A DNA stretch of 64,000 nt, taken from positions 1 to 64,000 of the forward strand of contig CACKRG010000002.1 of the NCBI GenBank assembly GCA_902602515.1, in the 5' to 3' direction. Below are positions 7,995-16,926 of the stretch, piece by piece. Every line of letters begins with the position of its first letter. Position 1 is the first letter of the stretch. This stretch comes from an uncultured Alphaproteobacteria bacterium. Its GTDB lineage: Bacteria; Pseudomonadota; Alphaproteobacteria; HIMB59; GCA-002718135. The translations under genes and the position numbers were made by a program. The notes beneath the pieces were generated by a model, which was not told the DNA's origin, searched no databases, and saw only the letters and a program-made list of their open reading frames with translations.

Positions 7995-9626
7995 TTATAA
8001 CTCCTTTGCTTTTGTTCTTAATTCAAACTTTTGTATTTTCCCAGTTGAAGTTTTTGGTAATTCACCAAAGATTACATGCTTTGGTCTTTTAAATCCAGCC
8101 ATATTTTCTTTACAAAACTGAATTATATCGTCTTCTGTGGCATTTTTTCCTGGTGCTAATTCTACAAAAGCACAAGGTGTTTCCCCCCATTTCTCATCTG
8201 GTCTCGCGACTACTGCAACCAAGGAAACAGCTGGGTGTTTTGCAACAACATTTTCCACTTCCACAGATGAAATATTTTCTCCACCAGATATAATAATATC
8301 TTTAGATCTATCTTTTATTTGAATATATCCATCAGGATAGACAACAGCTAAATCACCAGAATGAAACCATCCCTTTTTCATGGATGTTTCAGTTGCCTCT
8401 TTATTTTTATAATATCCTTTCATTACAACATTACCTCGAATTAAAATCTCCCCCATAGTTTCTCCATCCATCGGAACTCTTTCATAGGTCTCTGGATCTG
8501 CAACACAAACTTCTTCAGTATTTGGATAACGAACACCTTGTCTTGCTTTAATATCAGCTCTTTTAGATTTTGATTGTGATTCCCATTCTTCATTCCAAGC
8601 ACATTGAAGAATATGGCCGTATGTTTCGGTTAAACCGTATACATGCATAACTTCAAAACCTAAGTTATCCATCTTTTCAAGAATTGCGCTTGTTGGTGGA
8701 GCTCCAGCAGTAAGTACATATACTTTATGATTTATTTCTTTTTTATCTTTTTCATCAGCATTGGCAATCAAACTTAAAACTATAGGAGCACCTCCAAAAT
8801 GTGTTACTTTGTATTTATCTATTAAGTTATAAATATCTTTTGCAACAATGTACCTGCAGCAAATAATCTTTGCATGTATTAAAGCAGCTGTCCAAGGGTA
8901 TCCCCATCCATTACAGTGGAACATTGGAACTGTATAAAGAAATGTTAATTTATTGGGCATGTTCCATGCAGTAACACTTCCAGTAGACATTAAGTATGAT
9001 CCACGGTGGTGATAAACAACACCTTTTGGCTTACCAGTTGTGCCTGATGTGTAGCTTAATGAGATTGCCTGCCATTCATCTTCAGGTAAAGACCAATTAT
9101 AATTATCATCACCTGTTTGTAGAAATTCTTCATATGTCATTTCTCCAATTTGTTCACCTTCACCATCTTTAAAAATTGCTTGATCATCATGAATATCTAT
9201 AATTGGAATATTCCTTCCATATATTTGTAAAGCTTTCTTCATTGTAGGTGAAAATTGAGTATCAGTTATTAGAAGTTTTGCATCACTATGGTTTAAAATA
9301 TATGCAATTGTTTCTGCATCAAGTCTGGTGTTTATTGTATTAATAACACCACCAGTCATTGGAATGGAATAATGTGCTTCAAATAATTCCGGAGTATTTG
9401 CAGCTATGATTGAAACGGTACTTCCTTTTGTAATTCCTTTTTTTGCTAAAGCACTAGCAAACTTGGTACATCGGTTATAGGTTTCAAGCCAAGTGTAGCT
9501 CCTATTTCCATAAACTAAAGAGTCATAGTTTGGATAAATATCTTTTACCCTAGTTATAAAACTTAATGGTGATAATGGAACAAAATTGGCTGAATTTTTA
9601 TCTAAGTTTGTATCAAAATTACTCAT
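7995..9626 (-). CDS. Acyl-CoA synthetase (AMP-forming acyl-CoA ligase)
   Basis: 543 residues of the ANL superfamily. The P-loop 'YTSGTTGKPKG' lies near residue 190, 'YGLTETYG' is motif A5, 'GWFHSGDLAVVYPDGYIQIKDRSKD' is the core hinge and 'KTSTGKIQK' holds the catalytic C-terminal lysine. It activates a carboxylic acid to its CoA thioester with ATP. The overall sequence resembles the plant-AAE/short- and branched-chain group rather than FadD; the acid is unknown. It abuts metY and lies 39 bases after the FadN-like gene, whose product would oxidise the resulting acyl-CoA. Confidence 0.88.
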   Translation of the reverse strand: MSNFDTNLDKNSANFVPLSPLSFITRVKDIYPNYDSLVYGNRSYTWLETYNRCTKFASALAKKGITKGSTVSIIAANTPELFEAHYSIPMTGGVINTINTRLDAETIAYILNHSDAKLLITDTQFSPTMKKALQIYGRNIPIIDIHDDQAIFKDGEGEQIGEMTYEEFLQTGDDNYNWSLPEDEWQAISLSYTSGTTGKPKGVVYHHRGSYLMSTGSVTAWNMPNKLTFLYTVPMFHCNGWGYPWTAALIHAKIICCRYIVAKDIYNLIDKYKVTHFGGAPIVLSLIANADEKDKKEINHKVYVLTAGAPPTSAILEKMDNLGFEVMHVYGLTETYGHILQCAWNEEWESQSKSKRADIKARQGVRYPNTEEVCVADPETYERVPMDGETMGEILIRGNVVMKGYYKNKEATETSMKKGWFHSGDLAVVYPDGYIQIKDRSKDIIISGGENISSVEVENVVAKHPAVSLVAVVARPDEKWGETPCAFVELAPGKNATEDDIIQFCKENMAGFKRPKHVIFGELPKTSTGKIQKFELRTKAKEL

Positions 9627-9664
9627 CTGCCTCCTATAAGCATCAAATACTACAAGAAATTAAT

Positions 9665-11899
9665 TTAATTTACTAATGGTTTTCCGGTTTCAAGTGTATG
9701 TTTTATTCGCTCTTGAGTTTTAGGCATCTGGATAAGTCTCATGAAAGCTTCTAATTCGAGATTATAAAGATCATCTTCACTTAATTCATTATCAATATTT
9801 GTATTTCCACCACTAAGTACAAAAGCAATTTGTTTACCTACCTCTAATCCATGGTCTAGAATTTTATTTTCATTATAAAGTGCTTCAAGCTTTTCGAACA
9901 TTTTATCTCTGACAGCACTACCACCTAAATTGAATTTAGGTTGAGAGGGTTTTTGATATTTGCCCTCAATGCTACTTAATAAGTCAATGGCTGTTCTTAA
10001 CTGTCTGTCTCTATTTATTACTACTTTATCTTTTTCTAGAAAGAATTGATTTGGCAAAGCCTCATTTGGTGAGGTAGCTGTAATTGCATAACCTATAAGA
10101 TCAAAAACCTTCATAGACGCGTATTCAGAATTTTCCTTTCCTTCCGGAGTTTGTAGCCAACGCCACAACATTTCTTTACAACCTCCACCAGCAGGAATAA
10201 GCCCAACTAAAGATTCAACTAGTCCAAGAACAACATTTGTATGAGCAACGTTATAATCACAATGCAATACAACTTCAAAACCACCGCCAATAGCAAGCCC
10301 TGATGGTGCAGCAATAAAAGGCCTATCAGCATATTTTATTGTTTTACAGGTTTGTTGGAAATCAAGTATAAATTTTTCAATTTTAGACCATTCATTATTT
10401 TTAGCAAATTCCATTACATAATTTAAATTTACACCAGCAGAAAATTGCATTGCATCATTAATTACAATTGTGCTTTTATTATTTTGAGCAGCCTGTTTCA
10501 AAGCTAACATAGAGTCAGTATCTAAAGCGTTTGCCTTAGTAGTAAATTCAACAACCTGATATGATGAAGCATTTTTAACATTAGCAGAAGGGTTCTCAAA
10601 AGATTTTTGCAAATTTAACGATCTTAAATTATCAATACTAGAATCTAAATATCCAGGTCTTTTATTAAATTCAAAAATTCCATCTAAATCTTTAAAGAAA
10701 TTAATATCAGTGTTTTGATCAATAAAATTTTTTGTATCAATATTGGAAAGCATTTCAAAAGGACCAACAGTCCAATTAAAGCCTAATCTAAGTGCATCAT
10801 CTATGTCTATATATTTTGAAGATACTTCAGGGATTAGATATGCGGCATACCTAATTACTTTTGTTAGAATTGATTTTGCATATTCACCGTATTTGTCTTT
10901 TCTTTGAATGAGTTTGTTTATGTCAATTTTATCTCCGATACCTAAATTAATTTTCTCACTTGGGTGATACTCGCCAGTTTCTAAATTAATAGCTTCAAGA
11001 ATTTTTTTACCTTCAGATTTATACATTCTATAAAAACCACCCTTACCTTTTCTTCCTGTATACCCAGTTTCAATAAGTTTTGTGACTAATGGAATTTCTT
11101 GTGCAACTTCGTAAAAAGGATCTTCTTTTGGAAGTTCTTTGATAAAACTTTTTAATACATCAGCCATCAAATCAATACCGATTAAATCGTATAGCCCAAA
11201 AATTCCAGTCTTGGGAATACCCATAGGTCTTCCAAATACTGCATCAGCTTCTTCAATTGATATCTTCATTTTAAAAGCTTCAGTCATAGCAACTTGCATT
11301 GCATAAACTCCAATTCTGTTTCCGATAAATCCTGGAGTATCGTTACAAATAATTACACCTTTACCAAGTTTTTCATCACAAAATTGTTTTAATAAATTTA
11401 TTTTTTCTATGTCATTAACTTCTTCAGTTACTATCTCAAGCAATGCCATATAACGAACAGGATTAAAAAAGTGTGTAATACAAAAATTTTTTTTCATTTC
11501 ATTAGACATATTTGCAGATAATATTTTCAGTGGAATTGTAGATGTATTAGATGAAATTATAGAATTGTTCTTTCTTGTAGTCTGAATTTTATCATAAATA
11601 TTATGTTTAATATCTATTCTCTCAACAACAGCCTCCACAACCCAATCAGCTTCCGCAACTTCATTAAAATCGTCTTCAATATTTCCTGTCTTAATTAATT
11701 CTGATTTATTATTTTCTACTAAAAGTGGAGGTCGTGATTTTAGAATTCTTTGTTTAGCATTTTCTGTAATTTGATTTCTATTTCCTTCTTTAGATGGTAA
11801 ATCTAGAAGTGTTACATCTATATCTGCATTTGCAATTTGGGCAGCAATTCCACTTCCCATCGTGCCCGATCCTATAACTACTACTTTTTTAATATCCAT
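9665..11899 (-). CDS. Bifunctional 3-hydroxyacyl-CoA dehydrogenase / enoyl-CoA hydratase, FadN-like domain order
   Basis: 744 residues. The N-terminal half is 3-hydroxyacyl-CoA dehydrogenase: Rossmann 'VVIGSGTMGSGIAAQIA' at residue 7, then 'CITHFFNPVRYMALLEIV' and the helical C-domains ('GFIGNRIG'). The C-terminal third is an enoyl-CoA hydratase/crotonase domain with oxyanion-hole segment 'LAIGGGFEVVLHCD' and 'LVESLVGLIPAGGG' carrying a catalytic-type Glu. Dehydrogenase before hydratase is the FadN order, opposite to FadB/FadJ. It would carry out two beta-oxidation steps. Thiolase and acyl-CoA dehydrogenase genes are not in this window. It diverges from argH across 104 bases, where the cluster promoter should lie. 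Confidence 0.88.
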   Translation of the reverse strand: MDIKKVVVIGSGTMGSGIAAQIANADIDVTLLDLPSKEGNRNQITENAKQRILKSRPPLLVENNKSELIKTGNIEDDFNEVAEADWVVEAVVERIDIKHNIYDKIQTTRKNNSIISSNTSTIPLKILSANMSNEMKKNFCITHFFNPVRYMALLEIVTEEVNDIEKINLLKQFCDEKLGKGVIICNDTPGFIGNRIGVYAMQVAMTEAFKMKISIEEADAVFGRPMGIPKTGIFGLYDLIGIDLMADVLKSFIKELPKEDPFYEVAQEIPLVTKLIETGYTGRKGKGGFYRMYKSEGKKILEAINLETGEYHPSEKINLGIGDKIDINKLIQRKDKYGEYAKSILTKVIRYAAYLIPEVSSKYIDIDDALRLGFNWTVGPFEMLSNIDTKNFIDQNTDINFFKDLDGIFEFNKRPGYLDSSIDNLRSLNLQKSFENPSANVKNASSYQVVEFTTKANALDTDSMLALKQAAQNNKSTIVINDAMQFSAGVNLNYVMEFAKNNEWSKIEKFILDFQQTCKTIKYADRPFIAAPSGLAIGGGFEVVLHCDYNVAHTNVVLGLVESLVGLIPAGGGCKEMLWRWLQTPEGKENSEYASMKVFDLIGYAITATSPNEALPNQFFLEKDKVVINRDRQLRTAIDLLSSIEGKYQKPSQPKFNLGGSAVRDKMFEKLEALYNENKILDHGLEVGKQIAFVLSGGNTNIDNELSEDDLYNLELEAFMRLIQMPKTQERIKHTLETGKPLVN

Positions 11900-12003
11900 A
11901 AAAATTCAATAAATCTCAGTTTATATAAGAAAATTTTACTGTGTAAAAATAATTTAAGCATAAGGGTGGAAATTAATATAAATATCTCTTATAGGCGCGC
12001 AAA

Positions 12004-13389
12004 ATGAAAAAAAATCCTTCAAGAAATGTCCATTTTTCAAAAGGACCAAGTGATCTTTTAGATACTATCAATAGCTCTATAGATATTGATCAGCGCTTAT
12101 ATAGAGAAGATATTATGGGTTCCATTGCTCATGCAAAAATGCTTGGTAAGCAAAAAATAATAAATAAAAAAGAACAGACAAAATTGGTTACCGGGCTTAA
12201 AGAAATTCAAAAGGATATAGAAAAGAATAAAGTTGTTTTTTCAAAAAAATTAGAAGATATTCATATGAATATAGAAAGTTTATTGTTTAAGAAGATTGGA
12301 AAAGTGGCAGGAAAACTTCATACTGCAAGGTCTAGAAATGATCAGGTTGTTACAGATTTAAAATTATGGATTAAAAGTGAATCTAAAGTGTTAGATAACG
12401 AATTAAAATTTTTTCAAAAAACACTTTTAAATATTTCTAAAGAAAATGTAGACACAGTAATGCCAGGCTATACTCATTTACAAATTGCCCAGCCAATTAC
12501 CTTAGCGCATCATTTATTAGCTTATGTTGAAATGATAGGCAGGGACAGATCTAGACTTAAAGATTGTTTATATAGATTAGATGAGAACCCATTAGGTTCT
12601 GCGGCATTAGCTGGGACATCATTTCCAATAGATAGAAAATTTACAACTAAGCAATTAGGTTTTAGAGAGCCTACTAAAAATGCAATGGATAGTGTTTCAG
12701 ATAGGGACTTTGTAATTGAATTTATATTCGTTTTATCACTTATTGGTGTACATTTATCAAGAATTGCTGAAGAAATCGTTTTGTGGTCAAGTCAACATTT
12801 TGATTTTATAAAACTGCCAGACGAACTTTCGACAGGAAGCTCAATTATGCCTCAAAAGAAAAATCCTGATGGGGCTGAACTAGTTAGAGGTAAATCAAAT
12901 TTAATAATTAGTAATTTAATGGCAATGCTAAATATTGTTAAAAACTTGCCATTGTCTTACAGTAAAGATTTGCAGGATGATAAAAGTCTAATATTTAATT
13001 CTTACGATAATTTAATACTGTGCTTAAGAGTTATTAATGAAATATTATATAAATCTAATTTTAACAAAACAAAAATGAGAGAATTAGTTGATAAATCTAA
13101 TGCGACTGCAACTGATTTTACAAATTGGCTTGTACAAAGTTTAGGATATTCATTCAGAGATGCTTATAAATTGACAGGTAGAATTGTATTATATTGTTCA
13201 AAAAAGAAAATAAACATCGATTCACTCTCGCTTAAAGAATTGCAAAAATTTGATATAAAAATTACAACATCAGCAAAAAAAGTATTATCATCAGTAAATA
13301 GTGTAAATAGTAAATCAAGTTTTGGGGGTACTTCTCCTAAAAATGCTAAGAAAATTATTCAATTTGCTATAAAAAAATACTTAAAATAA
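12004..13389 (+). CDS. argH: Argininosuccinate lyase
   Basis: 461 residues, the usual family length. The fumarase/aspartase signature 'GSSIMPQKKNPDGAELVRGK' is intact, along with 'HTARSRNDQVVTDLKLW' and 'MPGYTHLQIAQP', which carry substrate-binding residues and the catalytic-region histidine. It splits argininosuccinate to arginine and fumarate, the last step of arginine synthesis, in the cytosol. The stop overlaps the lptM-like start by one base (TAATG), and lysA follows, the standard alphaproteobacterial argH-lptM-lysA operon. Confidence 0.96.
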   Translation: MKKNPSRNVHFSKGPSDLLDTINSSIDIDQRLYREDIMGSIAHAKMLGKQKIINKKEQTKLVTGLKEIQKDIEKNKVVFSKKLEDIHMNIESLLFKKIGKVAGKLHTARSRNDQVVTDLKLWIKSESKVLDNELKFFQKTLLNISKENVDTVMPGYTHLQIAQPITLAHHLLAYVEMIGRDRSRLKDCLYRLDENPLGSAALAGTSFPIDRKFTTKQLGFREPTKNAMDSVSDRDFVIEFIFVLSLIGVHLSRIAEEIVLWSSQHFDFIKLPDELSTGSSIMPQKKNPDGAELVRGKSNLIISNLMAMLNIVKNLPLSYSKDLQDDKSLIFNSYDNLILCLRVINEILYKSNFNKTKMRELVDKSNATATDFTNWLVQSLGYSFRDAYKLTGRIVLYCSKKKINIDSLSLKELQKFDIKITTSAKKVLSSVNSVNSKSSFGGTSPKNAKKIIQFAIKKYLK

Positions 13390-13574
13390 TGAAACATATT
13401 TTTATAATAATAATACTGTTAAGTCTTTATGGGTGTGGAAAAGTAGGTCCTTTAAGTTTACCAGAAAATCAAGTAGATAAATCAGTAATTACATATCCTT
13501 GTGACGAGACTTGTTTAGAAAGATTAGAAGAAGAAAAAAAACGTCAAAAATCAGTAGTAATTGAAAGTCAATAA
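13389..13574 (+). CDS. lptM: Small lipoprotein, LptM-like
   Basis: 61 residues. A short signal peptide ends in lipobox 'LYGC', and the mature protein begins 'CGKVGPLSLPE', the conserved CGxxGPL start of the LptM (YifL) family. LptM binds the LPS translocon LptDE and helps its oxidative maturation in E. coli, and its position between argH and lysA is the one found across Alphaproteobacteria. The remainder is a short charged tail with two extra cysteines ('PCDETC'), which is unusual and could form a disulfide. Overlaps argH by one base and abuts lysA directly. Confidence 0.8.
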   Translation: MKHIFIIIILLSLYGCGKVGPLSLPENQVDKSVITYPCDETCLERLEEEKKRQKSVVIESQ

Positions 13575-14816
13575 ATGCTTAAATTTGTTAAAAACACTCC
13601 TTTTATTGAGGACACGTCTTTGAATGATATTTTAAGAGTCTGTAAAACACCTTTCTATATATATTCTCAAGAAATGATAAATCAAAAAGTAAACTATACA
13701 AAAAAAATATTAGGAAATAATATTTTCTTTTCTGTAAAGTCTAATTCTAATCAAGCTGTATTAAAATTAATGCAAAATTTAGGCTTAGGTGCTGATGTTG
13801 TATCAATAGGTGAACTAAAAAGATCATTAACAGCAGGTTTTGATCCTAATAAAATAATTTTTGAAGGTGTTGGAAAATCAAAAGATGATTTATTGTATGC
13901 TATTCAAAAAAATATTCGTTTGATAAATACTGAGTCCTTAGAAGAAATTAAATTACTAGAAAAATTAGCTAAAGAGAAAAAAAAGAAAATTAATATTGGT
14001 GTTAGATTGAACCCAAATATAGATGGAGATACAATAAATAAAATTTCAACAGGAAAAAAAACTGATAAATTTGGAATAGAAATTAATGATATAAATTATA
14101 TAATTAATCTTATCAAAAATTCACCTAGTTTAAATTTAATTAGTATAAGTTGTCATATTGGAAGTCAAATTAGTAAAATTGATGCTTATAAAAACACCTT
14201 TGCAGAAATGAAAAAAGCTGCAGATAAATTTGTAAATGCTGGTGTAGAAATTAAGCATGTTGATTTAGGTGGAGGATTTCATGTAAAATATAAAGAGGGA
14301 GATCCTAACTTTGAAATTCAGGATGTAAAAAGGGAATTAGATATATGTTTTGGTAAATCAAAATACGATATATCTTTTGAACCTGGTAGATATTTAACAG
14401 CTGAATCAGGTATGCTTATTACTTCTATAATAACAAAAAAACAAAATGGTGGTATAAATTATTTAATTGTTGATGCCGGAATGCATACGTTAATTCGTCC
14501 TGCTATGTATAATGCATACCATGAGATTGAGGCGATAAATAACAAATCTAAAAATAAAATATCATATGCAATTGCTGGACCTATTTGTGAAAGTTCCGAT
14601 GTTTTTCAAAAAGATATAAAGTTATCTGAACAATCAATTGGTGATATACTATTAATTAAAAATGCTGGTGCTTATGGTAAAGTAATGTCTTCAAATTATA
14701 ACACTAGAGAATTACCTGCAGAGATTTTAGTAAATAAAGATGTATTTGCAGTAATTTATTCTCCGCAGAAAATTGAAAAATATATTGATGAAGATATAAC
14801 ACCTAGCTGGTTATAA
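13575..14816 (+). CDS. lysA: Diaminopimelate decarboxylase
   Basis: 413 residues of the alanine-racemase-fold PLP decarboxylases. The PLP lysine lies in 'FSVKSNSNQAVL', where tyrosine of the more usual 'YAVKAN' is replaced by phenylalanine; 'SCHIGSQI' and 'VDLGGGFHVKY' bind the cofactor phosphate, and 'GPICESSDVF' supplies the active-site Cys from the second subunit. It converts meso-diaminopimelate to lysine. It is the last gene of the argH operon and ends exactly where the convergent zinc-ribbon gene ends, so no room remains for a separate terminator. Confidence 0.95.
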   Translation: MLKFVKNTPFIEDTSLNDILRVCKTPFYIYSQEMINQKVNYTKKILGNNIFFSVKSNSNQAVLKLMQNLGLGADVVSIGELKRSLTAGFDPNKIIFEGVGKSKDDLLYAIQKNIRLINTESLEEIKLLEKLAKEKKKKINIGVRLNPNIDGDTINKISTGKKTDKFGIEINDINYIINLIKNSPSLNLISISCHIGSQISKIDAYKNTFAEMKKAADKFVNAGVEIKHVDLGGGFHVKYKEGDPNFEIQDVKRELDICFGKSKYDISFEPGRYLTAESGMLITSIITKKQNGGINYLIVDAGMHTLIRPAMYNAYHEIEAINNKSKNKISYAIAGPICESSDVFQKDIKLSEQSIGDILLIKNAGAYGKVMSSNYNTRELPAEILVNKDVFAVIYSPQKIEKYIDEDITPSWL

Positions 14817-15260
14817 TTAGTTTAAAATATCGTGAATAATTTTTGCTAAGTCTGAAATTATTAAGTTAAGATTAAAAAAAAATTCCATAACAAAATACTC
14901 AATTAATACAAAAGTATTATTTCCGTAGGATCTAGAAATCCAAATAAAAGAAAAAAAACAAATTATTAAAAATATTACAATTAGTGAATTTCTAATACTT
15001 GGTTTTTCTTCCTTAACTATTGTACTAGGTAAGTTCTTAATTGCTTGATTTTTTTTCTGATTTTTATTGTTATCATAAATTATTCCACTTTCGTGGTTTT
15101 TCTTATTTGACGAAGGAACTGCGGACAGTCCCTCTTGCTTACTCAGTTCTTGAAACCACTGATGACCACAATTAGCGCATTCAACCATTCGACCGTTAGG
15201 TTTCAAATCTGCAGAATTTATGAGGTATTTAAAATCACAACTTGAGCAAACAATGAACAT
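14817..15260 (-). CDS. MJ0042-type zinc-ribbon membrane protein
   Basis: 147 residues. The N-terminus is a zinc ribbon with two CxxC pairs: 'CSSCDFKYLI' and 'VECANCGHQWF', matching the MJ0042/zinc-ribbon-5 family. A low-complexity polar linker rich in Asn/Lys follows, then one membrane helix ('NSLIVIFLIICFFSFIWIS') and a hydrophobic tail. In many Alphaproteobacteria a gene of this type precedes ftsEX; those are absent here (see findings). It diverges from plsC. The molecular role is not established. Confidence 0.75.
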   Translation of the reverse strand: MFIVCSSCDFKYLINSADLKPNGRMVECANCGHQWFQELSKQEGLSAVPSSNKKNHESGIIYDNNKNQKKNQAIKNLPSTIVKEEKPSIRNSLIVIFLIICFFSFIWISRSYGNNTFVLIEYFVMEFFFNLNLIISDLAKIIHDILN

Positions 15261-15310
15261 AAATTATATATAGATTAGTCAGCCTAGTATATAAAACAAA
15301 ATTATAGAGT

Positions 15311-16018
15311 ATGTTAATTTTAAAAAGTATAATTTTTTATATTTTGTTAACCATTTGGACTGTGTCTATGGGTATAATATGTTTACCCTTTCTTATTTTG
15401 CCAAGAAATTTACTGAAATATCCAATTAAACTCTGGATAAAAATTATTTTTGTTTTTCTTGATATAATTTGTAACATTAAACATAAGATTGATGGTTTAG
15501 AAAATATACCAAATGAAAGTATTTTAGTTGCTTCTAAACACCAATCTGCTTTTGAGACTTTTGCATTGTTTTACTATTTAAACGAATGTTTTTTTGTACA
15601 CAAAAGAGAATTATTCTACATCCCAATTTTTGGACAGTATTTATTTAAAGCTAATATGGTTGCAATAGATAGGGCAGGTGGAACAAAATCTATGCGAAAG
15701 ATGTTACATAAAGTTCAGTCTAGATTATCATCTGGTTCTTCTATTATAATATTTCCAGAAGGTACTAGAAAGCTACCTGGTAGCAAGCCAGATTATAAAA
15801 CTGGATTTATTGGAATTTACCAACATACCAAGAGAAAAATTCTCCCTGTGGCAGTAAACTCAGGTTTATGCTGGCCTAAACGTTCTTGGATTTTAAAAAG
15901 TGGGCTGATCACTATTAAATTTTTACCAGTAATTAATAAAGGTTTAGGTAAAAAGGTTATATTAAACGAAGTTAAAAAAAGAATAGAAACTGCTTCAAAT
16001 TTGTTATTAAATAATTAA
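15311..16018 (+). CDS. plsC: 1-acyl-sn-glycerol-3-phosphate acyltransferase
   Basis: 235 residues. An N-terminal hydrophobic segment anchors it to the inner membrane. Acyltransferase motif I reads 'KHQSAFET' (the Hx4E form usual in Alphaproteobacteria instead of Hx4D), and the block 'IIFPEGTRKLPG' is motif III. It transfers an acyl chain to lysophosphatidic acid to make phosphatidic acid. It converges with tyrA and overlaps its end by four bases. The arrangement zinc-ribbon gene/plsC/tyrA is a recognisable alphaproteobacterial neighbourhood. Confidence 0.92.
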   Translation: MLILKSIIFYILLTIWTVSMGIICLPFLILPRNLLKYPIKLWIKIIFVFLDIICNIKHKIDGLENIPNESILVASKHQSAFETFALFYYLNECFFVHKRELFYIPIFGQYLFKANMVAIDRAGGTKSMRKMLHKVQSRLSSGSSIIIFPEGTRKLPGSKPDYKTGFIGIYQHTKRKILPVAVNSGLCWPKRSWILKSGLITIKFLPVINKGLGKKVILNEVKKRIETASNLLLNN

Positions 16019-16926
16019 TTCTTTTCAGTAGGATCAAAGGTTCCTGCTTGACCAATATCTTCGATAATTTTTCTAATTTCTTTTGATTTATTAAATTTTT
16101 CTTCCAAATATTTTAGATCATTATTCCTTATAGCTTTTTGATAGGTAAGTAAGTCTTCACTGAAACGTCCCAGCATTTCCAAAACAGCTTCTTTATTTTT
16201 TGCATAAACATCTCGCCACATTACTGGATCACTTCCAGCCAACCTTGTAAAATCTCTAAAACCCGCAGCTGAATATTTAATTACTTCATCTTTCATTTGT
16301 GTCTCGAGCTCAGTTGCAGTTCCAACTACAGAGTATGCAATAAGCTGTGGAATATGAGAAGTCATCGCCAATACTCTATCATGACGTTTTGGTTCCATGA
16401 TTTCTATTGTCATTCCAAAAGATTTCCAAATATTTGAAATTGATTTAGTTAAGTTATCATTTGAGTCTATTGGGGTCAAAATACAATATCTATTCTCAAA
16501 TAACTTAGCAAATCCATATTCTGGTCCACTTTTTTCTAATCCAGCAATAGGGTGGGCTGGAACAAATAAAATATTTTTGTTATTAACAGATTGTTTAAAG
16601 TCTTTAATTACACTTAATTTCGTTGAACCAACATCTGTTAAAAACGTTTCTTTAGTAATGTAAGTATTTAACTGATCGAATATATTTTTGTATGAGCTTA
16701 AGGGAGTACAAATAAAAATAATGTCAAATTGATCCTTATATTGATTTAAATCATTTTCTATTTTATCAACAAGATTTAGATTTCTAGAGGTATTTATTAC
16801 TTTATTATCTTTATCAAGAGCAAAAATTTTATTTGATAATTTTTTTTCTTTTAAAATTCTTGCTATTGAAGATCCTATTAATCCCATGCCAATAATTAAT
16901 ACAGACTCATAAGTTATTTTAGACAT
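16015..16926 (-). CDS. tyrA: Prephenate/arogenate dehydrogenase
   Basis: 303 residues. Rossmann motif 'IIGMGLIGSSIARIL' at residue 10, then 'ADVGSTK' -like 'TDVGSTKLSV', 'FVPAHPIAGLEKSGP' with the catalytic-type His, and 'MTSHIPQLIAYSVV'. These are the markers of the TyrA family. The enzyme oxidatively decarboxylates prephenate or arogenate on the route to tyrosine; which substrate is used cannot be read from the sequence. Its start overlaps the end of the chorismate mutase-aminotransferase gene by eight bases, so the two are likely translated together. Confidence 0.93.
   Translation of the reverse strand: MSKITYESVLIIGMGLIGSSIARILKEKKLSNKIFALDKDNKVINTSRNLNLVDKIENDLNQYKDQFDIIFICTPLSSYKNIFDQLNTYITKETFLTDVGSTKLSVIKDFKQSVNNKNILFVPAHPIAGLEKSGPEYGFAKLFENRYCILTPIDSNDNLTKSISNIWKSFGMTIEIMEPKRHDRVLAMTSHIPQLIAYSVVGTATELETQMKDEVIKYSAAGFRDFTRLAGSDPVMWRDVYAKNKEAVLEMLGRFSEDLLTYQKAIRNNDLKYLEEKFNKSKEIRKIIEDIGQAGTFDPTEKN

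Noticed and set aside
7995-9626. Acyl-CoA ligase as DmdB of the DMSP demethylation pathway
   Set aside because: Its N-terminal and core sequence resembles the AAE/short-chain ligase group more than DmdB as I remember it, and no dmdA, dmdC or dmdD is in the window.
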